64,000 nt of DNA from JAGOEY01 sp017997515 (GTDB taxonomy: Bacteria > Pseudomonadota > Gammaproteobacteria > Burkholderiales > Burkholderiaceae_C): assembly GCA_026314275.1 (NCBI GenBank), contig CP111109.1, forward strand, positions 1,984,001-2,048,000, read 5' to 3'. Below, piece by piece: positions 42,261-50,234 of this stretch. A model generated the notes under the pieces. That model ran no database searches and was not told where the DNA came from. It saw only the letters and a list, made by a program, of their open reading frames with translations. A program made the position numbers and the translations under genes. Numbering within the stretch: the first letter of the stretch is position 1; each line of letters starts with the position of its first letter.

Positions 42261-43020
42261 CTAAGTCGTCCGGCAGGCGTAGGCCATAGCGCAGTTCTCC
42301 GCCGACATTCGCGTAGGTGGCGAAATTGCCCAAGCTGCCGCCCCAGTGGCGGGTCAGATCCCAACCCCAACCGCTGACGTTTTCTTGCCTGATGACTCGT
42401 GTTCGGCGTTCGTGGAGCAACTGCAGCACGGGTTCGTCGCGCAGTTGATGTCTCCAGCCATTGAATCTGTCCACTCCGACGGTGTCATGCCACCAGTTCT
42501 GGACTTGCCTGGCCTGGGAGGAGGGCCCCACCACCCCCACGCGGAGTTGCGAAGTGCGCAGCGTATCGCCCCGCCTCGCGTTATAGCCAAGGCTCAACAT
42601 CAAGGCGCCCGCGAAAGGACGATCATCCTTGATGAGATCGCTGCGCGTTTTGTCGTTCGGGGTGTACATCATCTGCCCGAAGCCGATGGTCATGTTCTGT
42701 TCGTCAAAACCCTCGGGTTGCAGCACCGTGAGAAAACGATTCAGCCCACGGACGAGACGGGGTAGGCAAGGGTCATCGCGATAGTCCACAAGGTTGGGGG
42801 AGACCCAGCTGACGAGAAACCCGTTGGAGTACCCTTGGTCTTGTCCAATGCCGCCGAACATGTCGTTGTCGATCCGCAGATTGAGCGTTCCCGTTGAGCG
42901 CAGCGGGTTGTCCTGGTGGCAGGACTGGGCCTGTGCGGAGGCGCTCAGCAATAGCAGCAGCAAGGGGGCTGCGACTTTCAGCCTCCATTCAGTTTGGTCG
43001 GTGGACTGAACCTTCGTCAC
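42261..43020 (-). pseudogene. LpxR-like lipid A deacylase (DUF2219), N-terminal part, split by IS5
   Basis: The GTG at 43020 overlaps the stop of the universal stress gene. A signal peptide (LKVAAPLLLLLLSASAQA) precedes LNLRIDNDMFGGIGQDQGYSNGF, the metal- and substrate-site region of outer-membrane LpxR/DUF2219 deacylases. Further matches are FGQMMYTPNDKT and DDRPFAGAL. The frame is cut after LRLPDDLG by the IS5. LpxR removes the 3'-acyloxyacyl group of lipid A; this copy is inactive unless the IS excises. Confidence 0.85.
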
Positions 43021-43511
43021 GCTGGCGTGCCACCCTGCCCAGGGGTTGCAGTCGCAATGACCGATTGGGGCTGGCGCACCAGCATCACCGGAACTGGTGC
43101 GATGCGAGCGAGCTGCTCTGCATCGCTTCCCATCAGCAGCCTGTCCACGCCCCGGCGTCCGTGGGTACCCAACACCACCAACTCGCATTGAGTAGTCAGT
43201 GCCTGCTGAGCGATGAGCACCGAGACGCGCTCGCCGTTACTTTCCAGAAGGACGGTCTCAACCACCAGGCCTCCCTGCCTCAGCCGCAGCGCCGCCTCGT
43301 CCAGCAGCTTCTGCCCGGCCGCCAGGAAGCCCGGCCTCACTTCTTCAATATAGATCCTCGGCCTCTCGAAGCCGTTGCTGTGCTTCATCTCCTCGATGAC
43401 GTGCAGCAAGACGATGGTTGCGCCATTCAGGCGTGCCAGCACCGCAGCGTGGTGGAGCGCTAAATCGGCAGTAGGACTTCCGTCGAGCGGAACCAGGATT
43501 CTTGAGTACAT
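43017..43511 (-). CDS. universal stress protein, UspA family
   Basis: A 164-residue cytoplasmic stress protein. The nucleotide-binding Usp fold is shown by MYSRILVPLDGSPTADLALH, LHVIEEMKHSN and the ATP-binding GTHGRRGVDRLLMGSDAEQL (G-x2-G-x9-G-S/T), then PVPVMLVRQPQ. It lies within the phosphoketolase/PHB series, as such proteins often do in hypoxia or stationary-phase regulons. Its stop overlaps the LpxR-like start. An inverted repeat lies 43 bases upstream of its start. Confidence 0.92.
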   Translation of the reverse strand: MYSRILVPLDGSPTADLALHHAAVLARLNGATIVLLHVIEEMKHSNGFERPRIYIEEVRPGFLAAGQKLLDEAALRLRQGGLVVETVLLESNGERVSVLIAQQALTTQCELVVLGTHGRRGVDRLLMGSDAEQLARIAPVPVMLVRQPQSVIATATPGQGGTPA

Positions 43512-43553
43512 GAATGTCTCCAGTTATCAGAGTAAAACGGGGTGACGAACAGA

Positions 43554-43595
43554 TATTGCGTATACCGTGTCGCAATAGCGGACGCGGTATGCGCT
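43554..43595. promoter_or_regulatory. inverted repeats between phaC and the universal stress gene
   Basis: Two overlapping dyads are present. TATTGCG-N10-CGCAATA is perfect (43554-43577). GCGTATACCG with CGGTATGCGC (43558-43567 and 43586-43595) has nine of ten pairs. There is no T-run, so an operator or RNA-processing hairpin is more likely than a terminator. Confidence 0.4.
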
Positions 43596-43598
43596 TAT

Positions 43599-45350
43599 TC
43601 AGTTGCGTACATATTCCCCTGGGGCGTCGCAAACAGTGGGGTATCCACTGGATTCAGCACCTATGAGCGGAGGCGCAACAACATCACCGGAACGCTCTCG
43701 CAGCCACGCCGACCATGCGGGCCACCAGGAATCCGGATGCGTCTGCATCGTCGCTTGCCACTCATCCGGCGCCATGTATCCATCACCGGCCGCGCGGGTA
43801 TGGATTTGATATTGGCGCTTACCTCGGCCGGGCTCGCTCACGATGCCGCCGTTGTGTCCTCCAGTGGTCAGCACGAAAGTCAGCTCGGCCGAAGACAGGA
43901 GATGCAGCTTGTAAACCGAGCGCCAAGGCGCAATATGATCCGAGGCAGTGCCGACGCAAAACACCGGCACAGCGATGTCTCCCACTGAAACGGGGCGACC
44001 CGTGACGGGATAACGCCCCGCGCTGAGATCGTTATTCAGGTAAAGGCGTCGGAGATACTGCGAATGCATCTTCGCGGGCAGGCGAGTCCCATCGGCATTC
44101 CAAGCCATCAGGTCGGTCATTGGCCGGCGATCGCCCAATAGGTATTCGTCAATCATGCGAGACCATATGAGATCGTAGGAGCGCAGTAGCTGAAAAGCTC
44201 CGCTCATCTGGTCGGAGGTCAAATAACCGGTTTGAGCCATGCTGGCTTCCAACAGCGCCACTTGACTCTCGTTGATGAAAAGACTCAGCTCGCCCGGTTC
44301 GCTGAAGTCCGTCTGTGCGGCAAGCAGGCTTACCGACACCAGCCGCGTATCGCCATCACGCGCCATGGCTGAAGCACCAATGGCCAGTAGCGTTCCGCCC
44401 AGGCAATAACCAGCCGCGTGGACTCCATGCCCGGGGACAACGGAAGTCACAGCGTCCAGCGCTGCATGCAGGCCGAACTCCAGGTACTCATCCATGCCCA
44501 AATCTCGATCCTCAGCATCCGGATTTCTCCAGGAGATGCAAAAAACCGTATGCCCTTGCGCAACCAGATACCGTATCAGCGAGTTATGCGGTGACAGATC
44601 CAGTACGTAGTACTTCATGATCCAGGCAGGAATGATCATGATCGGTTCGGGATGGACTTTCTCGGTAGTGGGCGTGTACTGAATCAGTTCGATCAGTCGA
44701 TTTCTCAGAACGACTTTTCCTTCCGTGACCGCTACGTCGCGCCCAACGACGAAGTTCTCCGTTCCCGCGGGAGGCTGGCCGGATAGTTGCCGACGCAAGT
44801 CGTCGAGAAAGTTGGACGTCCCCCGCGCTAGATTGGCGCCTTGCTCTGCGATGGTTCTTTTCAGGACAACGGGGTTGAAAACCGCAGCGTTGGCGGGCGA
44901 AAGCATTTCCAGCCACTGTTTGGCGCCAAACGCCAGCAGGCGTTGGTGTTTCGGATCCACTCCCCACACCCCCTGCGTGGCCTGCTCCCACCATTTGGTC
45001 TGATTGACGAATGAACTGCGGAAAAGGTCGTAGGGCCATTGATCCCATGCAGGATCGTTGAAGCGGCGGTCATTGACAGGTGACCGGTCAGGAGCGGTGG
45101 CTCCCCGGTTCGGGTTGGCCCGATTCTTCTTCAATACGGCCATCCATTGCTCGGACAGGGAGGCTGCAAACGCCAAAAGCTCGGCTTGCTTGCCAGGACT
45201 GTTTGCTAAATGGCTCGCCCAGTCCACCCACGCGAGCAACGATGTCTCCGGCGAAATAGACGACCAAGCCTGTGCCCAAGCGACATGGGCATCCCCATCC
45301 AACTTCGGATTGATGGCTGAGTCGATATTGCCGTTCTTTTTATTCGTCAA
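43599..45350 (-). CDS. phaC: class I poly(3-hydroxyalkanoate) synthase
   Basis: Polymerises (R)-3-hydroxyacyl-CoA into PHA at the granule surface. The protein has 583 residues. The catalytic triad is recognisable as Cys in the lipase-box-like AGYCLGGT, Asp in GTASDHIAPWRSVY, and His in TTGGHNGGIVSEPG. The N-terminal PhaC domain includes NDPAWDQWPYDLFRSSF. The start is a TTG (TTGACGAAT) preceded by AGAGG; no in-frame ATG gives the normal N-terminus. There is no phaA thiolase in the window. It lies 143 bases after gltS, the longest gap between the efflux and PHA gene starts. Confidence 0.94.
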   Translation of the reverse strand: MTNKKNGNIDSAINPKLDGDAHVAWAQAWSSISPETSLLAWVDWASHLANSPGKQAELLAFAASLSEQWMAVLKKNRANPNRGATAPDRSPVNDRRFNDPAWDQWPYDLFRSSFVNQTKWWEQATQGVWGVDPKHQRLLAFGAKQWLEMLSPANAAVFNPVVLKRTIAEQGANLARGTSNFLDDLRRQLSGQPPAGTENFVVGRDVAVTEGKVVLRNRLIELIQYTPTTEKVHPEPIMIIPAWIMKYYVLDLSPHNSLIRYLVAQGHTVFCISWRNPDAEDRDLGMDEYLEFGLHAALDAVTSVVPGHGVHAAGYCLGGTLLAIGASAMARDGDTRLVSVSLLAAQTDFSEPGELSLFINESQVALLEASMAQTGYLTSDQMSGAFQLLRSYDLIWSRMIDEYLLGDRRPMTDLMAWNADGTRLPAKMHSQYLRRLYLNNDLSAGRYPVTGRPVSVGDIAVPVFCVGTASDHIAPWRSVYKLHLLSSAELTFVLTTGGHNGGIVSEPGRGKRQYQIHTRAAGDGYMAPDEWQATMQTHPDSWWPAWSAWLRERSGDVVAPPLIGAESSGYPTVCDAPGEYVRN

Positions 45351-45493
45351 AGCGTATTACCTCTATTTCTGCACAAGTAGAAAGAGCCCCTTGCTTGAAA
45401 ACGGGAGTCGATTGCGATTTCCTGGGCGACGACGCCTCGCCAGCGCGTCAGCGATGTATCCATCTGCCAGCTCGCTCCGCTGTTTCGCTTCGC

Positions 45494-46699
45494 CTAACCG
45501 GCCATCAGGCTGATTACCAGTGCGTTCGCAATATCGATGACGAACCCACATACCAGGGGCACCACAATGAACGCCTCGCGTGCCGCACCATGCTCCCGAG
45601 TCACCGCCGTCATGTTGGCGATGGCAGTGGCGGTAGATCCCAGCGCAATACCGCCGAAACCCGCGCACACCACGGCGGCTTGGTAATCCTTGCCCATTGC
45701 CCGAAAAACAATCAGCAAAACGAATGCGATGACCAGGGCAATCTGCACCAGCATCGCCGCCGTGATGAAGGCAAGCACGGGCTGCAGCTCCCAGAGCCTG
45801 AGTCCCATCAGCGCCATGGTCAGAAACAGGCCCAGTGAGATATCGGAGACCAGGGCAATGCCTGGCTGCATGCTCGGCCAGTTCCATAGACGTCCGCCCC
45901 CACTCGGCCTCATCCAGTCGGCCACCATGCGCAGGAGAATCCCGGCCAGCAGGCAGCCCACAAAGGCGGGCAGCGTGACGGGGGTACGCGCTACCAAGGC
46001 ATTGATTCCGTATCCCAGCATCAAGGCCAAGTTGAGCCAGAGCAATGCCAGCAGCACGCCGTAGTAGTCCAGGCGGGCATGCTGCTCATTGCTGTGCAGC
46101 GTGCCAATTTCCAGGGCGCTGTCCCCAGAGGCTTGAAGCCGATGCCTGCGCATGAGCAGGCTTGCGATCGGGCCGCCGATGGTGCAGGCCGCGATCAGGC
46201 CGATCATGTTCGCTGCCAATCCCAGTTCCTGCGCTTGCGCAATGCCGAGGTTTTGAACGAAGTGATCGGACCAGGCCAAGGTGGTGCCCACGCCTCCGGT
46301 CAGGGAAATCGATCCCACCATCAGCCCGGCGCGCGGATCCAGGCCGAAGGCGCGTGCCATCTCCATCCCGGCCAGGTTCTGCAGCACCATGAACCCGATG
46401 GCCAACCCCGACAGGATCAGCAAGGGCCGCCCACCATGGCGCAGCGTGCGGGCGTCGGTACCCAGGCCAATGGCCGCAAAGAAGTACAGCAGCAGCGCGT
46501 CACGCGCTTCGAGATCGAAACTGACGACGATCCCCGCACCGTAGTACAGGGCGAAGACAACCAGGGCGCAGGCCAGGCCGCCCACCAGGGATTCCGGGAT
46601 GCTGTATCGACGCAAGATGCCCCAACGCGCAACCAGGCCCTTGCCCACGAACAACAGCACGATGGCGAGCGTGAATCCATGGAAGGCATCGATCGTCAT
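45494..46699 (-). CDS. gltS: sodium/glutamate symporter, GltS family
   Basis: A 401-residue inner-membrane transporter starting MTIDAFHGFTLAIVLLFVGKG, with about ten to twelve hydrophobic segments. The two inverted pore-loop regions typical of ESS transporters are visible as SISLTGGVGTTLAWSDHF and GFGGIALGSTATAIANM. The ATG overlaps the ackA stop by four bases, so import is coupled to acetate kinase. Glutamate could supply carbon, or be used in acid or osmotic stress. Sodium dependence is inferred from the family. Confidence 0.9.
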   Translation of the reverse strand: MTIDAFHGFTLAIVLLFVGKGLVARWGILRRYSIPESLVGGLACALVVFALYYGAGIVVSFDLEARDALLLYFFAAIGLGTDARTLRHGGRPLLILSGLAIGFMVLQNLAGMEMARAFGLDPRAGLMVGSISLTGGVGTTLAWSDHFVQNLGIAQAQELGLAANMIGLIAACTIGGPIASLLMRRHRLQASGDSALEIGTLHSNEQHARLDYYGVLLALLWLNLALMLGYGINALVARTPVTLPAFVGCLLAGILLRMVADWMRPSGGGRLWNWPSMQPGIALVSDISLGLFLTMALMGLRLWELQPVLAFITAAMLVQIALVIAFVLLIVFRAMGKDYQAAVVCAGFGGIALGSTATAIANMTAVTREHGAAREAFIVVPLVCGFVIDIANALVISLMAG

Positions 46700-47934
46700 C
46701 GCGCCTTCTCCCTGTCCAGGCAGGACAGTGCGTGGCTGGCGGCTATCCACTCTTCGTTGGTGGGCTCGACCGCCACGATGACCTGGCTGTGGTCGCTGGA
46801 AATCTTCGCCGCGTGGCGGGCGTTGGCGTCGGTATCCAGGGCAATGCCCAGAAAGCCCAGCGCCGCACAGATGCGCTCGCGAATGAACGCATTGTGTTCA
46901 CCGACACCCGCCGTGAACACCAGCATGTCCAGACCGCCCAGCACGGCGACCAGGGCCCCGATCTCGCGCACGATGCGTCGCACGTAAAGGGCCAGTGCCA
47001 AGCGCGCTCGCTCCCCCGTTTCGCCTGCATCGTTCTCGTGCCCGACAATGACGCGCGGCTCGGCCGAGATTCCCGAAACGCCGAGCAGGCCGGACTCGTG
47101 ATAGAGGACGCGCCCCACTTGCTCCAGTGAGAGCTTCTCGACTTCCATCAGGTAGAGCACCGCACCCGGATCGAGCGCGCCGGTGCGGGTGCCCATCATC
47201 AGGCCGTCAAGCGCGGAGAAGCCCATGGTGGTGGCCACGCTTTTGAGTCCTTGCATGGCGCACAGACTGGCGCCACTGCCCAAGTGGGCAACGACGGTGC
47301 GCCCGCACGCGGCGTCGCCATGGCGTTCGGGCAAGGCCACTGCCATGTACTCATACGACAGGCCGTGAAACCCGTACCGACGCAGACCGCGCTCCCATGC
47401 GGCATAGGGCAACGGCAGGATCTTCTCGACCTGGGGCAAAGTGTGGTGGAAGGCCGTGTCGAAGCAAGCCATCTGTGGCAGATCTGGCTGCTCCCGCAGC
47501 AGGATCTCCACGGCTTCGAGCGCGAATGGCTGGTGCAGCGGGGCCAGAGGAATGTAGCCCTTGAGGTCGGCCAGGACATTTGCGTCCAGGCGCACGGGCA
47601 TGGAGTATTTGCTGCCGCCGTGGACGATACGGTGGGCGACCGTACCTACGTGGCGGCCGTCGAGCCGCCGGCTGACACGATCGCGGATGAGGCGCAGTGC
47701 GGCGCGATACGGATGTGCCGTGTCCAGTTCGATCGAGAACGGCGCAACTCCGGTCTCTCCGAAATCCGGGTTGGCGCCGCCGATTCCCTGCACCTTGCCA
47801 TTCCACAATGCCTGACGCGGCAGTGGCGCGGCCGAGGAATCGAACACCGCAAACTTGATGCTGGATGAACCGCAGTTCAGCACAAGGATCAGTCCGTGTT
47901 CGCGGCGCCCGGAGCGGGCCATGGTGACGTCCAT
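46696..47934 (-). CDS. ackA: acetate kinase
   Basis: Converts acetyl phosphate and ADP to acetate and ATP. The protein has 412 residues from the ATG at 47934, preceded by AGAGGA. Motifs are LVLNCGSSSIKFAVFD (phosphate 1), TVAHRIVHGGSKY, CFDTAFHHTLP, YGFHGLSYEYM, VAHLGSGASLCAM and VFTAGVGEHNAFIRE. It resembles AckA more than butyrate kinase. An internal ATG at 47922 is possible. It acts with phosphoketolase and Pta of the same series. Confidence 0.94.
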   Translation of the reverse strand: MDVTMARSGRREHGLILVLNCGSSSIKFAVFDSSAAPLPRQALWNGKVQGIGGANPDFGETGVAPFSIELDTAHPYRAALRLIRDRVSRRLDGRHVGTVAHRIVHGGSKYSMPVRLDANVLADLKGYIPLAPLHQPFALEAVEILLREQPDLPQMACFDTAFHHTLPQVEKILPLPYAAWERGLRRYGFHGLSYEYMAVALPERHGDAACGRTVVAHLGSGASLCAMQGLKSVATTMGFSALDGLMMGTRTGALDPGAVLYLMEVEKLSLEQVGRVLYHESGLLGVSGISAEPRVIVGHENDAGETGERARLALALYVRRIVREIGALVAVLGGLDMLVFTAGVGEHNAFIRERICAALGFLGIALDTDANARHAAKISSDHSQVIVAVEPTNEEWIAASHALSCLDREKAR

Positions 47935-48013
47935 CAGGTCGTCCTCTCTGCGCGCCGTCCGCGCGACTTCGCCGAGGTGTGCGGGGGTGTCTGCTGTCTC
48001 ATCGTCTTCAGAC

Positions 48014-48766
48014 TCAGCGCGCCGTGTAGCCGCCATCGGCGATGAGCTGGGTGCCCGCAAAGAAGCTGCTTCCTTCCGATAGCAAAAACGCCACGGCATG
48101 GGCGATTTCGTCCGGGGTGCCCAGACGGCCGATCGGATGCAGGCCAACAGCCTCCTGAAGGGCCGATTCGTCGAGGAAATCCAGGATGGGCGTCCGCACG
48201 TAACCGGGATGGATCGAGTTGATCCGGACTCCCTTGGCCGCATAGGCCAGCGCTGCCGAGCGGGTCAGCCCGGTAACAGCGTGCTTGGCTGCGACGTACG
48301 CTGGGTTTCCTGCATCGCCGACCACCCCCAGGATCGAAGAGACGTTGACGATGGCGCCGCCACCCGAACGCAGGATGGCGGGAATCTGATGGCGCAGGCC
48401 ATAGAACACGCCGTTCAGGTTGATATCGATTACCCGGCTCCAGGCGGCAGGATCCAGTTCCCCCACTGGGCTCTGGTCGCCACTGATACCGGCGTTGTTG
48501 ACCGCAAAATGAAGGCCGCCGAACATATCGACTGCGCAGGCCACAGCAGCCTGAACCTGGTCGATGCGTGCCACGTCGGCCACATTGGCCACGGCTTGGC
48601 CGCCATCGGTGTTGATGAGCTTGGCGACGCGCTCGGCATTGTCGGCACTGACATCCGAGACGACGACACTCAAGCCGTTACTCGCAAGAAGTCGCGCGAT
48701 GGCCTCGCCAATGCCGGATCCTGCACCGGTGACCAGGGCTACGCGGCCAGAAAATGAGTACTTCAT
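48014..48766 (-). CDS. SDR family oxidoreductase (3-hydroxybutyrate dehydrogenase-like)
   Basis: NAD(P)-dependent dehydrogenase of 250 residues. The cofactor motif is VTGAGSGIGEAIA, followed by an Asp after the second strand (VVVSDVSADNA), which favours NAD. NNAGISG is present, and the catalytic tetrad is S in VNVSSILG with YVAAK. The C-terminus is TQLIADGGYTAR. In this context it may oxidise 3-hydroxybutyrate from mobilised PHB, but glucose- or alcohol-type substrates cannot be excluded. Confidence 0.82.
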   Translation of the reverse strand: MKYSFSGRVALVTGAGSGIGEAIARLLASNGLSVVVSDVSADNAERVAKLINTDGGQAVANVADVARIDQVQAAVACAVDMFGGLHFAVNNAGISGDQSPVGELDPAAWSRVIDINLNGVFYGLRHQIPAILRSGGGAIVNVSSILGVVGDAGNPAYVAAKHAVTGLTRSAALAYAAKGVRINSIHPGYVRTPILDFLDESALQEAVGLHPIGRLGTPDEIAHAVAFLLSEGSSFFAGTQLIADGGYTAR

Positions 48767-48809
48767 AGTGTTTCCTCCAATGGGGTGGATACGTTGCTGA
48801 TAAGTCGAT

Positions 48810-50234
48810 TCACGGGGGTGACAGCCGATAGTGGTGCGCCAGCATCAGTGCAATCGCGCATGAGGCGATGCGTGTATCGCGCGAGTCGGCGCGGCTGGTC
48901 AGAATGACCGGCACTTTCGCTCCGAGGACGATTCCGGCGCTGGCTGCGCCGCCCAGGAATATCAACTGCTTGGCAAGCATGTTGCCGCTCTCCAGGTCAG
49001 GCACGACAAGGATGTCGGCCTGCCCGGCGACCTCGGAGACGATCCCCTTGGTGCGCGCAGCGGCGATGGAGATCGCGTTGTCGAAGGCCAACGGCCCGTC
49101 GAGCAGGCCGCCAGTGATCTGGCCGCGATCGGCCATCTTGCACAGCGCCGCCGCGTCGAGCGTGGCCGTCATCGTCGGGCTGACCGTCTCGACTGCGGCC
49201 AGGATTGCGACCTTGGGTTCGCGCACGCCGATCACCTGCGCCAGCTCGATGGCGTTGCGGATGATGTCTGCCTTCTGTTCCAGAGTCGGGGCGATATTGA
49301 TCGCTGCATCGGTGACGATGAACGGGCGCGGATAGGCCGGTGTCTGCAACAGGAAGCAATGGCTGACCCGGCGCTTGGTGCGCAACCCCGCTGCTGCCGA
49401 AACCAGCGCGGACATCAGTTCGTCGGTGTGCAGGCTCCCTTTCATCAGGGCTTCGACTTCACCTGCGGCTGCCAAGGCGACGGCTTGCTGCGCAGCGGCG
49501 TGGCTGTGCGGGACGTCCACAATGGCGACGTCGGCCAGATCCAGCCCGGCCTCGGTGGCGACTGCTTCCAGCCGCGCCCGTGATCCGACCAGCACCGGTT
49601 CGATCAACCCCGCGTGGCGTGCTTCGAGCGCAGCGGACAGACTGGGGGCATCGCAGGGATGGGCGACGGCCACCCGAATCGGTTGCAAGTGCGCGACGTG
49701 CGCCAGCAGGCGTTGCAGGCCTGTGTGGCCCTGCGCATCCGGGTGGATTTCCGGCAACGCCGTGCGCGTTCTTTCAATGCGCTCAGTGGGCGCTACGACC
49801 TCTACCTGGCCCTGGAAAACCGCCACCCCCTCCTGGCTGGTGCAGGTGCAGTCCAGCGTGACGTGATGGGTGGCCGTGTCTTTGCTGCTCACCTGCATCT
49901 GCACGGTCAGCCTGTCGCCGGGCCGAACGGCTCCGAGCAAGCGCAGGTTCTGGCTGACATATTGGGTTCCAGGCCCCGGCAGGCGTGTTCCCAGCACAGC
50001 CGAGATCAGGACGTTTGCACAAATGGCCTCGGTGGTGTCCCGCGAGGGCGAAGACACCGAAGATTCCGGATCCACATCATCGCCCGATTGCAGCGCGAAC
50101 ATCTGGATGTCTTGCGGCGAAAACGCGCGTTCGAGGCTGGCGCTGTCGCCAATGGCGATCTCGTCGAAGGTGCGGTTGCGCAAAACCTGCAATGCGTCGG
50201 CGGCGCCATCGACCGGTGCGGAGGACGTCGTCAT
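48810..50234 (-). CDS. bifunctional MaoC-like hydratase / phosphate acyltransferase
   Basis: A 474-residue fusion protein. The N-terminal MaoC-like hotdog covers about residues 20-150 (FDEIAIGDSASLERAFSPQD; GPGTQYVSQNLRLLGAVRPG). The C-terminal phosphate acetyl/butyryltransferase domain covers about 170-474 (ALMKGSLHTDELMSALV; RRVSHCFLL; VTDAAINIAPTLEQKADII; GQADILVVPDLESGNMLAKQ). The C-terminal part would convert acetyl phosphate to acetyl-CoA, which links phosphoketolase to PHB synthesis. The hydratase half could supply (R)-3-hydroxyacyl-CoA. The ATG overlaps the stop of the DUF3141 gene (ATGA). Confidence 0.88.
   Translation of the reverse strand: MTTSSAPVDGAADALQVLRNRTFDEIAIGDSASLERAFSPQDIQMFALQSGDDVDPESSVSSPSRDTTEAICANVLISAVLGTRLPGPGTQYVSQNLRLLGAVRPGDRLTVQMQVSSKDTATHHVTLDCTCTSQEGVAVFQGQVEVVAPTERIERTRTALPEIHPDAQGHTGLQRLLAHVAHLQPIRVAVAHPCDAPSLSAALEARHAGLIEPVLVGSRARLEAVATEAGLDLADVAIVDVPHSHAAAQQAVALAAAGEVEALMKGSLHTDELMSALVSAAAGLRTKRRVSHCFLLQTPAYPRPFIVTDAAINIAPTLEQKADIIRNAIELAQVIGVREPKVAILAAVETVSPTMTATLDAAALCKMADRGQITGGLLDGPLAFDNAISIAAARTKGIVSEVAGQADILVVPDLESGNMLAKQLIFLGGAASAGIVLGAKVPVILTSRADSRDTRIASCAIALMLAHHYRLSPP

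Noticed and set aside
40589..45493. Anaerobic FNR/ANR boxes (TTGAT-N4-ATCAA) near the PRPP synthetase, usp and phaC genes
   Set aside because: The low-oxygen hypothesis made me look for them; I found no convincing match by eye in the promoter-sized gaps.
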